This document shows, piece by piece, positions 7,195 to 17,423 of a stretch of 64,000 bases of DNA (positions are counted from its first letter, which is position 1; each line of letters starts with the position of its first letter). The notes beneath the pieces are model-generated. The model saw nothing but the letters and a program-made list of their open reading frames with translations. It was not told where the DNA came from and did not search any database. The position numbers and the translations under genes are program-made. The stretch comes from Marinobacter sp. AC-23 (GTDB lineage Bacteria; Pseudomonadota; Gammaproteobacteria; Pseudomonadales; Oleiphilaceae). The stretch is taken from positions 62,001 through 126,000 of the forward strand of contig NZ_MBPP01000067.1 of NCBI RefSeq assembly GCF_001858325.1, written 5' to 3'.

Positions 7195-7918
7195 AGAACA
7201 CCAGAACCCCGATGGTGGGGGAATCCAGAAAGTGGATTTCCTCGCTCCGCATCCTGCGGGTCTCTCGAATCCAGGTCTGCAGTTCCAGCGGTACTTCAGG
7301 CTGAAGGTTCAGTTCAGCGCTTGTTGTGGCGCTGGTGCCTACGGCCTCAGCCGAGTCGCTCCCTGTTATAGCAGAGTCGCGTTCGGTGATAGCGGAAGCC
7401 GCAACCTTACTTTCCTGCCAATGGTTCAGGTGAACGGCAACATGCAGGTACCGCTGCCTGTCGATCGTGATATTCCCTTCGATCTCTCTCTGGCCTGCCT
7501 GTTCCAACCATTCGCCAATCTCAATGCGCAGTGGTTCACCTTTGTAGTTCGGTGGGAAAGCTTCGTACCAGCCTGCAGCCATAAGCACTTTGTATTTACC
7601 GCTATTTTCTAGCCGGTTGGCTGCATTGCCAAGGTGAAGCTGGTTGCGGTTTACAAGTTTAAGGGACGAGCTTACTGAGCCACCCCGGCCAACACGATAA
7701 AGGGCTTTACCTGTATCTACAGGAGGCTCAACTTTGCGGTTGACCATGCGTTCGGTCACTGCGCCAGGGTCGACGATTCGCTCCAAAATCACGAACTCGG
7801 CCCGGTAAAGGTCATCGGATGTTTGCTGCGCATGGCTCACCATTGAGGTGGCCGCTAGAAGGGCGGTCAGTAGTGTGTGTGCCAATAGCCGACACAAGCG
7901 ATTACCATCAGTCTGCAA
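7169..7918 (-). CDS. CsiV-like periplasmic protein (PF10972 type)
   Basis: Secreted protein of 249 residues with a signal peptide (hydrophobic segment about 10-27, likely cleavage after SHAQ). The body contains the pattern YRAEFVILERIVDP near the mature start and a C-terminal TIGVLVFFRKVE, which fits the CsiV family, previously DUF2803. In Vibrio cholerae CsiV binds peptidoglycan and supports the PBP1A/LpoA cell-wall machine. A Ser/Ala-rich insert at about 170-195 looks disordered. It lies 29 bases after mfd on the same strand, an arrangement shared with Pseudomonas (PA3002-PA3003), so the two are probably co-transcribed. The family call is by memory of the pattern, not by search. Confidence 0.68.
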   Translation of the reverse strand: MQTDGNRLCRLLAHTLLTALLAATSMVSHAQQTSDDLYRAEFVILERIVDPGAVTERMVNRKVEPPVDTGKALYRVGRGGSVSSSLKLVNRNQLHLGNAANRLENSGKYKVLMAAGWYEAFPPNYKGEPLRIEIGEWLEQAGQREIEGNITIDRQRYLHVAVHLNHWQESKVAASAITERDSAITGSDSAEAVGTSATTSAELNLQPEVPLELQTWIRETRRMRSEEIHFLDSPTIGVLVFFRKVEPKQ

Positions 7919-7947
7919 GAGTTTGCTCCAGTTTTATTCAGGCCCTT

Positions 7948-10900
7948 TTAGGCCGTGGCTGCGCCTTGGGCGGGTAAAAGTTCGCCCAGCATTTCGGAAA
8001 TGCCGTCGAGTTTACCACTGGTTGAGGTGTCCTTCAGCCGAAAACGGAAACTGTTGGCGCCCTCAAGGCGATATGTGTTCGGTGCAGATTGCATTTTTTT
8101 AACCAGCACCAGCGGGTCGACGGGTGTGGAATTGCCGAATTCAAGACGTGCCCACTCCTTGCCAGCGTCTACTTTCACTATGCCCAGGGCTTCGGCCTGA
8201 AGCCGAAGTTCGGTTTGTCGTGCCAGGTTTTTTACCGGTTCTGGTAATAATCCGAAGCGATCAATCATCTCAACCTGAAGCTCTTTTAATGCATTTCGGT
8301 CGCTGACACTGGCAATGCGCTTGTAAAGCATTAAGCGGTTGTGCACGTCTGGCAGGTAATCTTCCGGGATCAGCGCGGGTATGCGCAGGTTCATTTCCGT
8401 ACCATGGCTCAAGGGCAGTTCTGCGTTGGGTGTACGGCCCTCGCGAATGGCTTTTACCGCTTCGTCCAGCAACTGCATATACAAAGTAAAACCAATGCTC
8501 TCGATTTGGCCGCTTTGTTCATCGCCCAGCAATTCGCCAGCGCCACGAATCTCCATGTCGTGGGTGCTAGCATAAAGCCGGCGCCAAGATCCTGGGCCTC
8601 TGCAATCGCTTCCAGCCGTTTTTTTGCATCTGCCGAGATGGCTTTGGGAGGCGGTGTTAGTAGGTAAGCATAGGCTTGGTGGTGAGAGCGGCCGACCCGA
8701 CCTCGGAGTTGGTGTAGCTGGGCCAAGCCGAATTTGTCTGCGCGTTCGATAATAATCGTGTTGGCGCTGGGGATGTCGATACCGGTTTCGATGATGGTGG
8801 TGCAAACCAGCACGTTGAAGCGCTTATGGTAGAAATCCGACATGATCTGCTCGAGCTGACGCTCTCGCATCTGACCATGGGCCACTCCCACTCGCGCTTC
8901 TGGAACCAGGCGCCGCAGATCCTCGGCCGTTTTCTCGATGCTTGCTACGTCGTTGTGCAGAACGTAAACCTGGCCGCCACGCAGGACCTCACGTAAAACG
9001 GCCTCTTTCACCATGGCGTCGTCCCGCTGGCGCACAAAGGTTTTTACAGAGAGCCGTCGGGCAGGGGGCGTGGCAATGATAGACAGATCCCTGAGGTGTC
9101 CCATGGCCATGTTGAGGGTTCTGGGGATGGGCGTCGCGGTGAGATTTAGCATGTCCACTTCGGCCCGTAGCGCCTTCAGCTTTTCCTTTTGCCCCACGCC
9201 AAACCTGTGCTCTTCATCAATGATCACCAAACCCAGGTTTTTAAACCGAATGTCGCCCTGCAGCAGCTTGTGGGTTCCTATAACAATATCGGCCTTCCCG
9301 CTTTCAATGGCCTCCAAGGCTTTGTTGGTCTGGCTTGTGCTGCGAAAACGGCTTAATAACTCAATGTTGACCGGTGTTTCCGAGAAACGATCCCTGAACG
9401 ATTCGTAGTGTTGCTGGGCCAGCAGTGTTGTGGGTACCAATACCGCCACCTGCTTTCCAGACCATGTGGCCAGGAATGCGGCACGCATGGCAACTTCGGT
9501 TTTACCAAAGCCAACATCGCCACAAACCAGCCTGTCCATGGGTTTCTCGTTGGTCATGTCTTCGAAAACCGCTTCGATCGCAATCTGCTGATCCGGCGTT
9601 TCTTCAAACGGAAATCCAGCTGCAAACGCCCGGTAGGCTTCCTTGGGGTCTTCAAATGCGAAACCTTTACGGGCTTCTCGGCGCGCATAAACATCCAGAA
9701 GCTCCGCTGCGGTATCGCGGATCTTCTCCAGAGCTTTTTGTTTGGCTGTGCTCCATCGTTCTGTGCCCAGCTTATGCAGCGGTGCATGCTCTGCATCTGC
9801 GCCAGCATAGCGGGAAATCAGATGCAGGCTGGATACGGGCACATACAATTTAGAGCCGCCGGCGTATTCAAGCATCAGAAACTCACTGGCTTCTGCTTCA
9901 ACCGTAATCGTTTCTAGGCCAAGGTAGCGGCCAACACCATGATCTATGTGTACAACGGGGGCGCCGGTTCGTAGCTCAGACAGGTCGCGATAGCCATCGT
10001 CGTTAATCTCTGTGGGTTTTTCACGCCGGCGGCGCTGCAACACGCGTTCGCCGAAAAGAGCTGTTTCTGTGATCAGTGCAACATTGTGCTCAGGCAGAAC
10101 CAGACCCTGCTCCATGGAGGCGATGGTGATGCCCAGCGTAGCGCTCTCATTAGCCAGAAAGTCCTGCCAGTTTTCGAAACCCTGCAACCTTAGTTGGTGT
10201 TCGCCCAGGTTATCAATAAGGGCCTCTCGGCGGCCTGAAGATTCTGCACAAATCAGTACCCGCCCAGCAAAGGTCTTTATGAAGCGCTTCAGGTGGCCTG
10301 CAGGTCGGCGGCCCGAGCGTTCATGGCAATGTCAGGGAGCGCTTCGCTGGTGCAGTTTACGGCGCTACTGCCTTCTGCTTTTTCCGGTGTTGTGGTTACC
10401 CGGGGAAAGGCTTTTAGATGGCCAAACAGTTCATCCTGCTGCAAAAACAAACTGGCTGGTGGAAGTATGGGGCGGTGAAGGTCATGGCGCCGGTCTTCGT
10501 AACGATTTCGGGTTTCAGCATCAAAGTGGCTGACTGCCTCGTTCAGACCCTGAGCAGTGAAAACGTGAGTGGTCTCAGGTAGATAGTCGAAAAGAGTGGC
10601 CGTCTCTTCAAAGAACAGCGGCTGATAATATTCTATGCCCGGAGGCGTAATGCCGTGGCTAACGTCCTGGTATATGGGAGCGTCTTTGTTGGCGTTTGGA
10701 AACTGCTCGAACCAGCGGTTACGAAAACCGGAGCGAGCCTCTTTGTGCCATGGGAATTCATAGGCAGGAAGAAGCTCGATGCGCTCAATCCGATCGATGG
10801 AGCGCTGGGTTTCCGGGTCGAAGGTGCGAAGAGTTTCTACTTCGTCATCGAACAAATCAATTCGGTAGGGCAGGTTCGACCCCATGGGGAATATATCGAG

Positions 10901-11476
10901 AATGGAGCCGCGAACGGCGTATTCGCCGTGCTCGTAAACGTTTTCAGCGTGTCGGTAGCCTGCGGTTGTCAGCTGCAAGCGCCAGTTGTCCATATCCAGA
11001 GACTGCCCGGTTTCCAGCAGGAGAGTATTGCCCTGCAGGTAACTGACCGGGGGTAATCGGTGCATCAGGGTCCGGGCCGGCACCACGATAACCCCATGCT
11101 GAATACCTGGCAGTCGGTGAAGTGTGCGAATGCGCCGCGAGGTAATATCCTGGTGTGGAGAGAACAAATCGTATGGCAGGGTTTCCCAGTCTGGCAGTGA
11201 CAGTAGCTCCAGGCCGTCCTTTGTAACGGTGGCGCCATCCTCCTCTGGCGGCAAACCGAGGAAAAATCGCATGGATTGCTCCAGGCGGATCGCCTCAGCC
11301 GTGCTGCGGGTTATTACCAGGGTTAACCCTTTATGCGCCCGCGCACTCTCACAAATGGCCAGGGCGTCACTGCTGCCATGTAACTGCCCCCAGGTGCGAT
11401 GATCTGCTGATTTTGCAGGAAATGCCGGCGCAATCAGTGTTTGCAGTGAAGCGGAAGTGGGGGCACCTTGATTCAT
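7948..11476 (-). CDS. mfd: Transcription-repair coupling factor Mfd (two frameshifts)
   Basis: DNA translocase that removes RNA polymerase stalled at DNA lesions and recruits UvrA. Read from 11476, the protein would be about 1175 residues, near the 1148 of E. coli. The N-terminal UvrB-like part is in one frame to about 10295; a single missing base shifts the reading to the frame that carries the RNAP-interaction domain and the helicase motifs (Walker A CGDVGFGKTE, DEEHRFG, ATPIPRT); a second missing base near 8568, in LGAGFMLA-THDMEIRG, shifts to the frame of the C-terminal UvrA-binding domain. Sequence on both sides of each break matches Mfd perfectly in length, so sequencing error is likely; if real, the gene is dead. 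Confidence 0.9.
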
Positions 11477-11590
11477 GGGCAGTTGTGTTCTCCTGCTGTG
11501 GGTGTGGGGGAGCCAATAAGGCGGCTATTCTAACGCCGGCAGATGACGGTGTCATGGCGGTTAACCTACGATGTCCGTGCCAGTTCGTAT

Positions 11591-11619
11591 TTGCCGTTAG
11601 GCGGTTTAAGTTGGATAAT
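11591..11619 (+). promoter_or_regulatory. Likely promoter of gap
   Basis: -35 TTGCCG (11591-11596), a spacer of exactly 17 bases and -10 GATAAT (11614-11619), 44 bases before the chosen GTG start of gap. The divergent mfd promoter must lie in the same 186-base gap but was not recognised. Confidence 0.5.
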
Positions 11620-11662
11620 GCCCCACCTAAATTATTCCACGTGCGAAACAGGGGTCCCTACC

Positions 11663-13132
11663 GTGAGCCACGAACAGATGAACCAGTGCCTGTCCAACTG
11701 GATGGATCGAGAATCCACTGCGGAGGCCATGATTCCGCTGATTGGCCGTCTTTACCGGAAAAACAACGTTGTTACCTCCGTATACGGTCGCTCCATTATT
11801 AACCAGTCGGTTATCGGTATTATCCGCGCCCACAAGTTTGTACGCCAGGTAGAAGACAGTGAGCTGTCCGTACGCGATACCCTGCCAATCCTGCAGGCTA
11901 TGGATCAAATGGAGCTTGGGCGCGCGCACATCGATATCGGTAAGCTGGCGGTAAAGTTTAAGGAACAAGGCGATGATCTGGCTGAGTTCCTCAAAAAAGA
12001 AATCGGCCCGGTGATTGGTCAATATCTTTCGCAGTCTGAGGAAGATGCCAGTAATGGCACCAAAGATGTGGTGCTGTACGGCTTTGGGCGTATCGGCCGC
12101 TTGCTTGCTCGTATTCTGATTGAAAAGGCTGGCGGTGGTAACAACCTTCGCCTGCGAGCTATTGTGGTGCGCAAAGGTGGCGCAGACAACGATTTGCAAA
12201 AGCGTGCCAGCCTGTTGCGCCGCGATTCAGTGCACGGCCCTTTCGATGGCACCATTCGTGTTGACGAAAACGAATCGGCGCTAATTGCCAATGGCAATTT
12301 CATCAAGGTTATTTATTCAGACGGTCCGGACAAGGTGGATTACACCCAGTACGGCATCAAAAACGCCATCGTGATAGACAATACCGGTATTTGGCGTGAC
12401 GAAGAAGGCTTGGGCCTGCACCTCAAGTCCAAAGGCGTTAGCCGGGTTATGCTGACGGCACCAGGAAAAGGCGACATCAAGAACGTTGTTTACGGCATCA
12501 ACAACGATTGGATTACCGACGAAGATAAAATCCTGTCTGCGGCCTCCTGTACAACCAACGCAATCACGCCGGTACTAAAAGCGATTTACGACGAGTACGG
12601 TATTGAAGACGGTCACGTTGAAACGGTGCATTCTTACACCAACGACCAGAACCTTATCGATAATTACCACAAAGGTGGTCGCCGTGGCCGCAGTGCTCCC
12701 CTGAACATGGTAATTACCGAGACAGGCGCGGCAAAAGCCGTCTCCAAAGCTCTGCCGGAGCTCACAGGCAAGCTGACAGGTAACGCTATTCGGGTGCCAA
12801 CGCCGAACGTTTCTATGGCCATTCTCAACCTCAATCTTAAGAAAGAGGTGGATGTTGAAGGTGTAAACAACTACCTGCGCGAGATGGCGCTGCACTCAGA
12901 ACTGCAGAAACAGATCGACTTTGTGAACTCCCCGGAGGTCGTTTCCACAGACTTTGTTGGCTCACGTCATGCCGGCATTGTAGACGCTCAAGCCACGATT
13001 GCTGCGGGCAAGCGGTTGATTCTCTATGTGTGGTACGACAACGAGTTTGGTTACAGTGCCCAGGTAATTCGGGTCGTTAGTCAGATGGCTGGTATTACTT
13101 ACCCCATTTTTCCCGCCCGTACGCGCGACTGA
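11663..13132 (+). CDS. gap: Glyceraldehyde-3-phosphate dehydrogenase, long form
   Basis: Interconverts glyceraldehyde-3-phosphate and 1,3-bisphosphoglycerate with NAD(P). The protein is far longer than normal GAPDH (about 335): with the GTG start at 11663 it has 489 residues, of which the first ~130 form a helical extension (QWMDRE-STAEAMIPLIGRLYRKNNVV pattern) also found in the long GAPDH of Pseudomonas (PA3001) and other gammaproteobacteria. The dehydrogenase core follows: VVLYGFGRIGRLLAR nucleotide fold, catalytic Cys in SAASCTTNAITP, and WYDNEFGYS near the end. The upstream in-frame ATG at 11543 would lie before the promoter, so GTG 11663 or ATG 11678 is preferred. A strong terminator follows. 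Confidence 0.9.
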   Translation: MSHEQMNQCLSNWMDRESTAEAMIPLIGRLYRKNNVVTSVYGRSIINQSVIGIIRAHKFVRQVEDSELSVRDTLPILQAMDQMELGRAHIDIGKLAVKFKEQGDDLAEFLKKEIGPVIGQYLSQSEEDASNGTKDVVLYGFGRIGRLLARILIEKAGGGNNLRLRAIVVRKGGADNDLQKRASLLRRDSVHGPFDGTIRVDENESALIANGNFIKVIYSDGPDKVDYTQYGIKNAIVIDNTGIWRDEEGLGLHLKSKGVSRVMLTAPGKGDIKNVVYGINNDWITDEDKILSAASCTTNAITPVLKAIYDEYGIEDGHVETVHSYTNDQNLIDNYHKGGRRGRSAPLNMVITETGAAKAVSKALPELTGKLTGNAIRVPTPNVSMAILNLNLKKEVDVEGVNNYLREMALHSELQKQIDFVNSPEVVSTDFVGSRHAGIVDAQATIAAGKRLILYVWYDNEFGYSAQVIRVVSQMAGITYPIFPARTRD

Positions 13133-13170
13133 AGACAGTGCGTCAAAGTTGAGGGTAATGGCTCCACAGG

Positions 13171-13201
13171 CCCGGCGTCGAATGTCGCCGGGTTTTTTAT
13201 T
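13171..13201 (+). terminator. Rho-independent terminator of gap
   Basis: Perfect 7-bp GC-rich stem CCCGGCG (13171-13177) / CGCCGGG (13186-13192), 8-base loop, then TTTTTTATT. It lies 39 bases after the gap stop and separates it from the nqr operon. Confidence 0.88.
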
Positions 13202-13281
13202 AACGGCGGCTGGTCACTACGGGATTACGTTCCGGTACAAACCCGTTCTCGTTTCAGGTGGAAATAGCTTGCCTTAGACTC

Positions 13282-13287
13282 TATAAT
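13282..13287 (+). promoter_or_regulatory. Possible -10 box for the nqr operon
   Basis: A perfect TATAAT hexamer in the 195-base gap between the gap terminator and nqrA. No good -35 hexamer stands 16-18 bases upstream, so the promoter may need an activator, or this may be chance. The real nqrA ATG is 110 bases downstream. Confidence 0.35.
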
Positions 13288-13396
13288 TGGCGCGATTTTG
13301 GGTATGTCTGGCTCCCCGTTTCTCAACGTAATTCTGGGCCGCTGGGGCCGGGCAATACTAATCCATAGACTAGTTTCTGATGATTGGATGAGGCTA

Positions 13397-14743
13397 ATGA
13401 TTAAGATCAAAAAAGGCCTGGATCTTCCCATCAGCGGCGCTCCCGAACAGACCATTACAGACGGTAAGCCAGTTCGCCACGTGGCGTTGATTGGTTTCGA
13501 CTACATCGGCATGAAGCCGACGATGGCTGTTAAAGAAGGAGATCGTGTTAAGCGCGGTACGCTGCTGTTCACGGACAAGAAGACCGAGGGTGTTCGTTAT
13601 ACATCGCCTGCCGCTGGCGTGGTGAAAGAAGTCAATCGCGGTGAGCGTCGGGTATTCCAGTCAGTTGTCATCGAGATTGATGGTGACGAAGCTGAGACCT
13701 TTGCCCGCTTCAACGCTGCGGACCTTGCTGGTCTGGAACGTCAGCAGGTGGTCGATAATCTGGTTGAGTCCGGTTTGTGGACGGCTTTCAAAACCCGTCC
13801 CTATAGCAAAGTGCCGGCAATCGACACGGCTCCGCACTCTATATTTGTGTCCGTTATGGACACCAACCCGCTGGCAGCTGATCCTACCGTTGTGATTGCT
13901 GAGAATGCGACGGCCTTTGAAAATGGCCTGACCATTCTGGGTCGCCTTACCTCTGGCAAGGTGTTCGTAACCGGTCGTCCGGGCTCTAATGTGGCCGTTC
14001 CCAAGGCTGACAATATTGACGTTCAGCAGTTTGATGGCATACACCCCGCCGGAAACGTCGGAACGCATATTCATCACCTTGATCCGGTTTCCGCCTCCAA
14101 GAGTGTCTGGACGGTTAACTACCAAGATGTCATCGATATCGGGCAGCTGTTTGTTACCGGCGAACTGAGCGTCAGCCGCATTGTTGCGCTTGGTGGCCCC
14201 AAAGCCCTGAAGCCTCGCCTGATTCGTACCCGTCTGGGCGCCAGTCTCCCCGAACTTCTCGATGGCGAAGTGACGACAGATTGCGACGTTCGCGTGATTT
14301 CCGGCTCTGTATTCGGTGGTCGCCGTGGTGAAGGCCCCTGTGCCTACCTTGGTCGCTTTGCTAACCAGGTGTCGGTGCTGGAAGAAGGCAATAAGCGGCA
14401 CTTCCTGGGTTGGTTATCACCAGGCGCTAACAAGTTTTCCGTTCTCAACATCTATTTGTCCAAACTGACCGGCAACAAATTGTTCAACTTCACGACCACA
14501 ACCAACGGCAGCGAGCGCGCGATGGTGCCTGTGGGCTCCTACGAGAAGGTGATGCCCCTGGATATCCTGCCAACTCAATTGTTGCGTGCGTTGATTGTGG
14601 GGGATACCGAAATGGCCCAGAAGCTCGGCGCTTTGGAATTAGACGAAGAAGATCTGGCGCTGTGCACCTTCGTGTGCCCGGGTAAATATGAATACGGTCC
14701 GATTCTCCGCGAGAATTTGACCCGAATCGAGATCGAGGGCTAA
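13397..14743 (+). CDS. nqrA: Na+-translocating NADH:quinone reductase subunit A
   Basis: Cytoplasm-facing subunit of the Na+-NQR complex; in the studied enzymes it takes part in ubiquinone binding at the membrane surface. The start ATG at 13397 gives the usual N-terminus MIKIKKGLDLPISG (448 residues, the family's size), with GAGG five bases upstream; a longer reading frame from 13298 is rejected for this reason. An RnfC-like barrel/sandwich region is visible (YTSPAAGVVKEVNRGERR). First gene of an intact nqrABCDEF-apbE-nqrM run with gaps of 0-40 bases, preceded by a terminator. All six structural subunits are present and unbroken, so the complex should be functional. Confidence 0.95.
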   Translation: MIKIKKGLDLPISGAPEQTITDGKPVRHVALIGFDYIGMKPTMAVKEGDRVKRGTLLFTDKKTEGVRYTSPAAGVVKEVNRGERRVFQSVVIEIDGDEAETFARFNAADLAGLERQQVVDNLVESGLWTAFKTRPYSKVPAIDTAPHSIFVSVMDTNPLAADPTVVIAENATAFENGLTILGRLTSGKVFVTGRPGSNVAVPKADNIDVQQFDGIHPAGNVGTHIHHLDPVSASKSVWTVNYQDVIDIGQLFVTGELSVSRIVALGGPKALKPRLIRTRLGASLPELLDGEVTTDCDVRVISGSVFGGRRGEGPCAYLGRFANQVSVLEEGNKRHFLGWLSPGANKFSVLNIYLSKLTGNKLFNFTTTTNGSERAMVPVGSYEKVMPLDILPTQLLRALIVGDTEMAQKLGALELDEEDLALCTFVCPGKYEYGPILRENLTRIEIEG

Positions 14744-14747
14744 CACG

Positions 14748-15956
14748 ATGGCTATCAGACAGTTTCTCGATGGAATCGAGCACCACTTCGAACAAGGTGG
14801 TAAGTACGAGCGCTGGTATGCGCTGTACGAAGCCGCCGATACCATGTTCTACACACCAAGTTCGGTAACCTCTACAACCTCGCACGTGCGTGATGGCGTT
14901 GATCTCAAACGCATCATGATTTCGGTCTGGTTGTGTGTCTTTCCGGCGATGTTCTTTGGTATGTGGAACATTGGCTTTCAAGCTAATAGTTTCCTTGCCA
15001 CCAACCCGGATGCATTGATTGCAGATGGTGGTTTGCGCACAGCGTTTATTCAGGCTCTTGCGGTCACAGGTGCCGGCGCTGGCATCTGGGACAACTTCGT
15101 ATACGGGATGGCTTACTTCATTCCTGTTTACGCCGTTACCTTCGTAGTGGGCGGTTTCTGGGAGGTTATGTTCGCGACCGTGCGTCGTCACGAGGTGAAC
15201 GAAGGCTTCTTCGTAACGTCTATCCTGTTTGCGCTAATCTGCCCGCCAACCATTCCTCTTTGGCAGGTGGCTCTGGGTATCACATTTGGTGTGGTGATTG
15301 GTAAAGAAGTCTTTGGCGGTACCGGCAAAAACTTCCTGAACCCAGCACTGACCGGGCGTGCATTTCTGTACTTTGCTTACCCGGCACAAATCTCTGGTGA
15401 TGCTGTTTGGACTGCTGTTGATGGCTTTAGTGGTGCAACGGCGCTGAGCATGGCGGCAAGCGGCGGCCTTGACGCGCTGAACGAGGGTGTTGGCTGGATG
15501 AACGCATTCATGGGCTCCATTCAGGGCTCTATGGGCGAAACCTCCACGCTGGCCGTGCTTATTGGCGGCCTGGTTCTTGTGGGGATGCGTATTGCCAGCT
15601 ACCGGATAGTGGGTGGCGTGCTGCTAGGTATGATTGCTACCTCTCTCATGTTCAATATTGTCGGCTCCGAGACCAACGTGATGTTTTCGGTGCCCGCGCA
15701 TTGGCATCTTGTTATGGGTGGCTTTGCCTTTGGTATGATGTTTATGGCTACCGATCCGGTTTCCGCGGCAATGACCAACACGGGCCGCTGGTGTTTCGGC
15801 ATTCTGGTAGGTGTAATGACCATCTTGATTCGGGTTGTTAACCCCGCATTCCCGGAGGGCATTATGCTTGCGATTCTGTTCGCTAACCTTTTTGCACCGC
15901 TGATGGATCACTACGTGGTTCAAGCAAACGTTAAACGGAGGCTCGCTCGTGGCTAA
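14748..15956 (+). CDS. nqrB: Na+-NQR subunit B
   Basis: Large membrane subunit of Na+-NQR. It holds a covalently bound FMN, riboflavin and, by homology, part of the sodium channel. The FMN attachment motif is visible as DGFSGATALS, with the acceptor Thr at residue 231 (Thr236 in Vibrio cholerae). About ten transmembrane helices alternate with short loops; GKEVFGGTGKNFLNPALTGRAFLYFAYP is the conserved family region. 402 residues is typical. It starts four bases after nqrA and its last eight bases overlap nqrC. The FMN is attached by ApbE, encoded in the same run. Confidence 0.95.
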   Translation: MAIRQFLDGIEHHFEQGGKYERWYALYEAADTMFYTPSSVTSTTSHVRDGVDLKRIMISVWLCVFPAMFFGMWNIGFQANSFLATNPDALIADGGLRTAFIQALAVTGAGAGIWDNFVYGMAYFIPVYAVTFVVGGFWEVMFATVRRHEVNEGFFVTSILFALICPPTIPLWQVALGITFGVVIGKEVFGGTGKNFLNPALTGRAFLYFAYPAQISGDAVWTAVDGFSGATALSMAASGGLDALNEGVGWMNAFMGSIQGSMGETSTLAVLIGGLVLVGMRIASYRIVGGVLLGMIATSLMFNIVGSETNVMFSVPAHWHLVMGGFAFGMMFMATDPVSAAMTNTGRWCFGILVGVMTILIRVVNPAFPEGIMLAILFANLFAPLMDHYVVQANVKRRLARG

Positions 15957-16755
15957 GGGTAAAGAAACTGTCTCCAGAACGCTGCTGGTTGCTCTGGTAC
16001 TGAGTATTGTTTTCTCCATTGTGGTTTCCACTGCAGCGGTGGTGCTCCGCCCGGCGCAGATCAAGAACCAGAACCTGGATATCAAAACTAACATTCTGTC
16101 TGCATCAGGAATGTTGCCCGAGGGAGCCGGTGCCGAGGAAATCGAAAAAATATTTTCGCAATTTGAAGTGCGTCTGGTAGATCTGGATACTGGTGACTAC
16201 GTGGAGCCGTCTTCCGTGGGTGTAAAAGACCCCATGAAGTACGACATGTATAAATCAGCGTCAGACCCTATGATGTCTACCATGATTCCGACCTCTGAAG
16301 ATAAGGCTGGCATCAAGCATCGTCCTAATGTCGCCAAAGTTTATACTCTGAGCGAAAATGGGAATCTCAATCGTGTGGTGCTGCCCATTCACGGCTATGG
16401 CTTGTGGTCTACTCTGTATGGCTTTATGTCCCTGGAAGGTGACCTGAACACCATCGAAGGTTTGGGTTTCTATGCTCACGCAGAAACACCTGGCCTTGGC
16501 GGTGAAGTGGATAATCCGCGGTGGAAGTCTCAGTGGGTTGGCAAGGAGCTTTACGATGAGGATAAATCCGAGCCTCAGATTCGCCTGATGAAGGGTGGGG
16601 TAGACTCCAATGCCGCCGACAAACAGCATAAGGTCGATGCGCTCTCCGGTGCGACATTGACCAGCCGTGGCGTACAGAACCTGGTTAATTACTGGATGGG
16701 TGATCGGGGTTACGCACCGTTCCTCAAGAAACTTCGCGAAGGGGAGGAGGTCTGA
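15949..16755 (+). CDS. nqrC: Na+-NQR subunit C
   Basis: Subunit with one N-terminal transmembrane helix (about 11-32) and a large periplasmic domain that carries the second covalent FMN. The attachment motif SGATLTSRG is present, with the acceptor Thr near residue 236. The start codon is GTG at 15949, inside the end of nqrB, with GGAGG upstream, which implies translational coupling. The 268-residue length is normal. Confidence 0.94.
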   Translation: MAKGKETVSRTLLVALVLSIVFSIVVSTAAVVLRPAQIKNQNLDIKTNILSASGMLPEGAGAEEIEKIFSQFEVRLVDLDTGDYVEPSSVGVKDPMKYDMYKSASDPMMSTMIPTSEDKAGIKHRPNVAKVYTLSENGNLNRVVLPIHGYGLWSTLYGFMSLEGDLNTIEGLGFYAHAETPGLGGEVDNPRWKSQWVGKELYDEDKSEPQIRLMKGGVDSNAADKQHKVDALSGATLTSRGVQNLVNYWMGDRGYAPFLKKLREGEEV

Positions 16756-16757
16756 TC

Positions 16758-17423
16758 ATGGCCGAAATAACTGCCAAACAGGTTCTTTTCGAACCGATAT
16801 TCAGTAATAACCCGATCGGGCTGCAGATTCTAGGTATCTGTTCAGCGCTTGCTGTAACCACGAGCATGAACGTCACCATCGTTATGAGCCTGTCGGTTAT
16901 CGCTGTTACCGCGTTTTCCAACTTGGCTGTGTCGCTGGTTCGTACTCAGATCCCGGCAAGTATCCGGATCATCGTACAGATGACTATTATCGCTTCTCTG
17001 GTCATCGTGGTTGATCAGATACTCAAAGCGTATGCCTACGAGATCAGTAAACAACTGTCTGTATTCGTTGGTCTGATCATCACCAACTGCATTGTTATGG
17101 GGCGCGCCGAAGGCTTTGCCATGAAAAACGGCCCCTGGCTGAGCTTCCTGGACGGCATTGGCAATGGCCTGGGCTACTCGGTCATGTTGTTGTTTGTGGC
17201 CTTTTTCCGCGAGCTTCTGGGTGCCGGCTCATTGTTCGGTGTCACCCTGCTGTCTCCGGTAAACGAAGGTGGCTGGTATATCACTAATGGCCTGCTGCTG
17301 TTGCCGCCGAGTGCTTTTTTCATTATTGGCCTTGCAATTTGGGGTCTGCGTACCTGGATGCCTGAGCAGGTAGAAGAGCCGGACTACAAGTTGTCCCGTC
17401 ACACCCATAAGGAGGCCTTCTGA
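16758..17423 (+). CDS. nqrD: Na+-NQR subunit D
   Basis: Six-helix membrane subunit, homologous to NqrE and to RnfE/RnfA. NqrD and NqrE form an inverted pair in the membrane that holds an iron centre near its middle. Seen: alternating hydrophobic segments over nearly the whole 221 residues and the conserved FVGLIITNCIVMGRAEGFA segment with its single Cys, the likely iron ligand. The stop codon overlaps the nqrE start by one base (TGATG). Confidence 0.94.
   Translation: MAEITAKQVLFEPIFSNNPIGLQILGICSALAVTTSMNVTIVMSLSVIAVTAFSNLAVSLVRTQIPASIRIIVQMTIIASLVIVVDQILKAYAYEISKQLSVFVGLIITNCIVMGRAEGFAMKNGPWLSFLDGIGNGLGYSVMLLFVAFFRELLGAGSLFGVTLLSPVNEGGWYITNGLLLLPPSAFFIIGLAIWGLRTWMPEQVEEPDYKLSRHTHKEAF

Noticed and set aside
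11543..11662. Longer gap start at 11543
   Set aside because: It would lie upstream of the best promoter (11591-11619), and the extra residues do not look like GAPDH.
13298..13396. N-terminal extension of NqrA by 33 residues
   Set aside because: Relatives start at MIKIKKGLDLP; the ATG at 13397 has a ribosome binding site.
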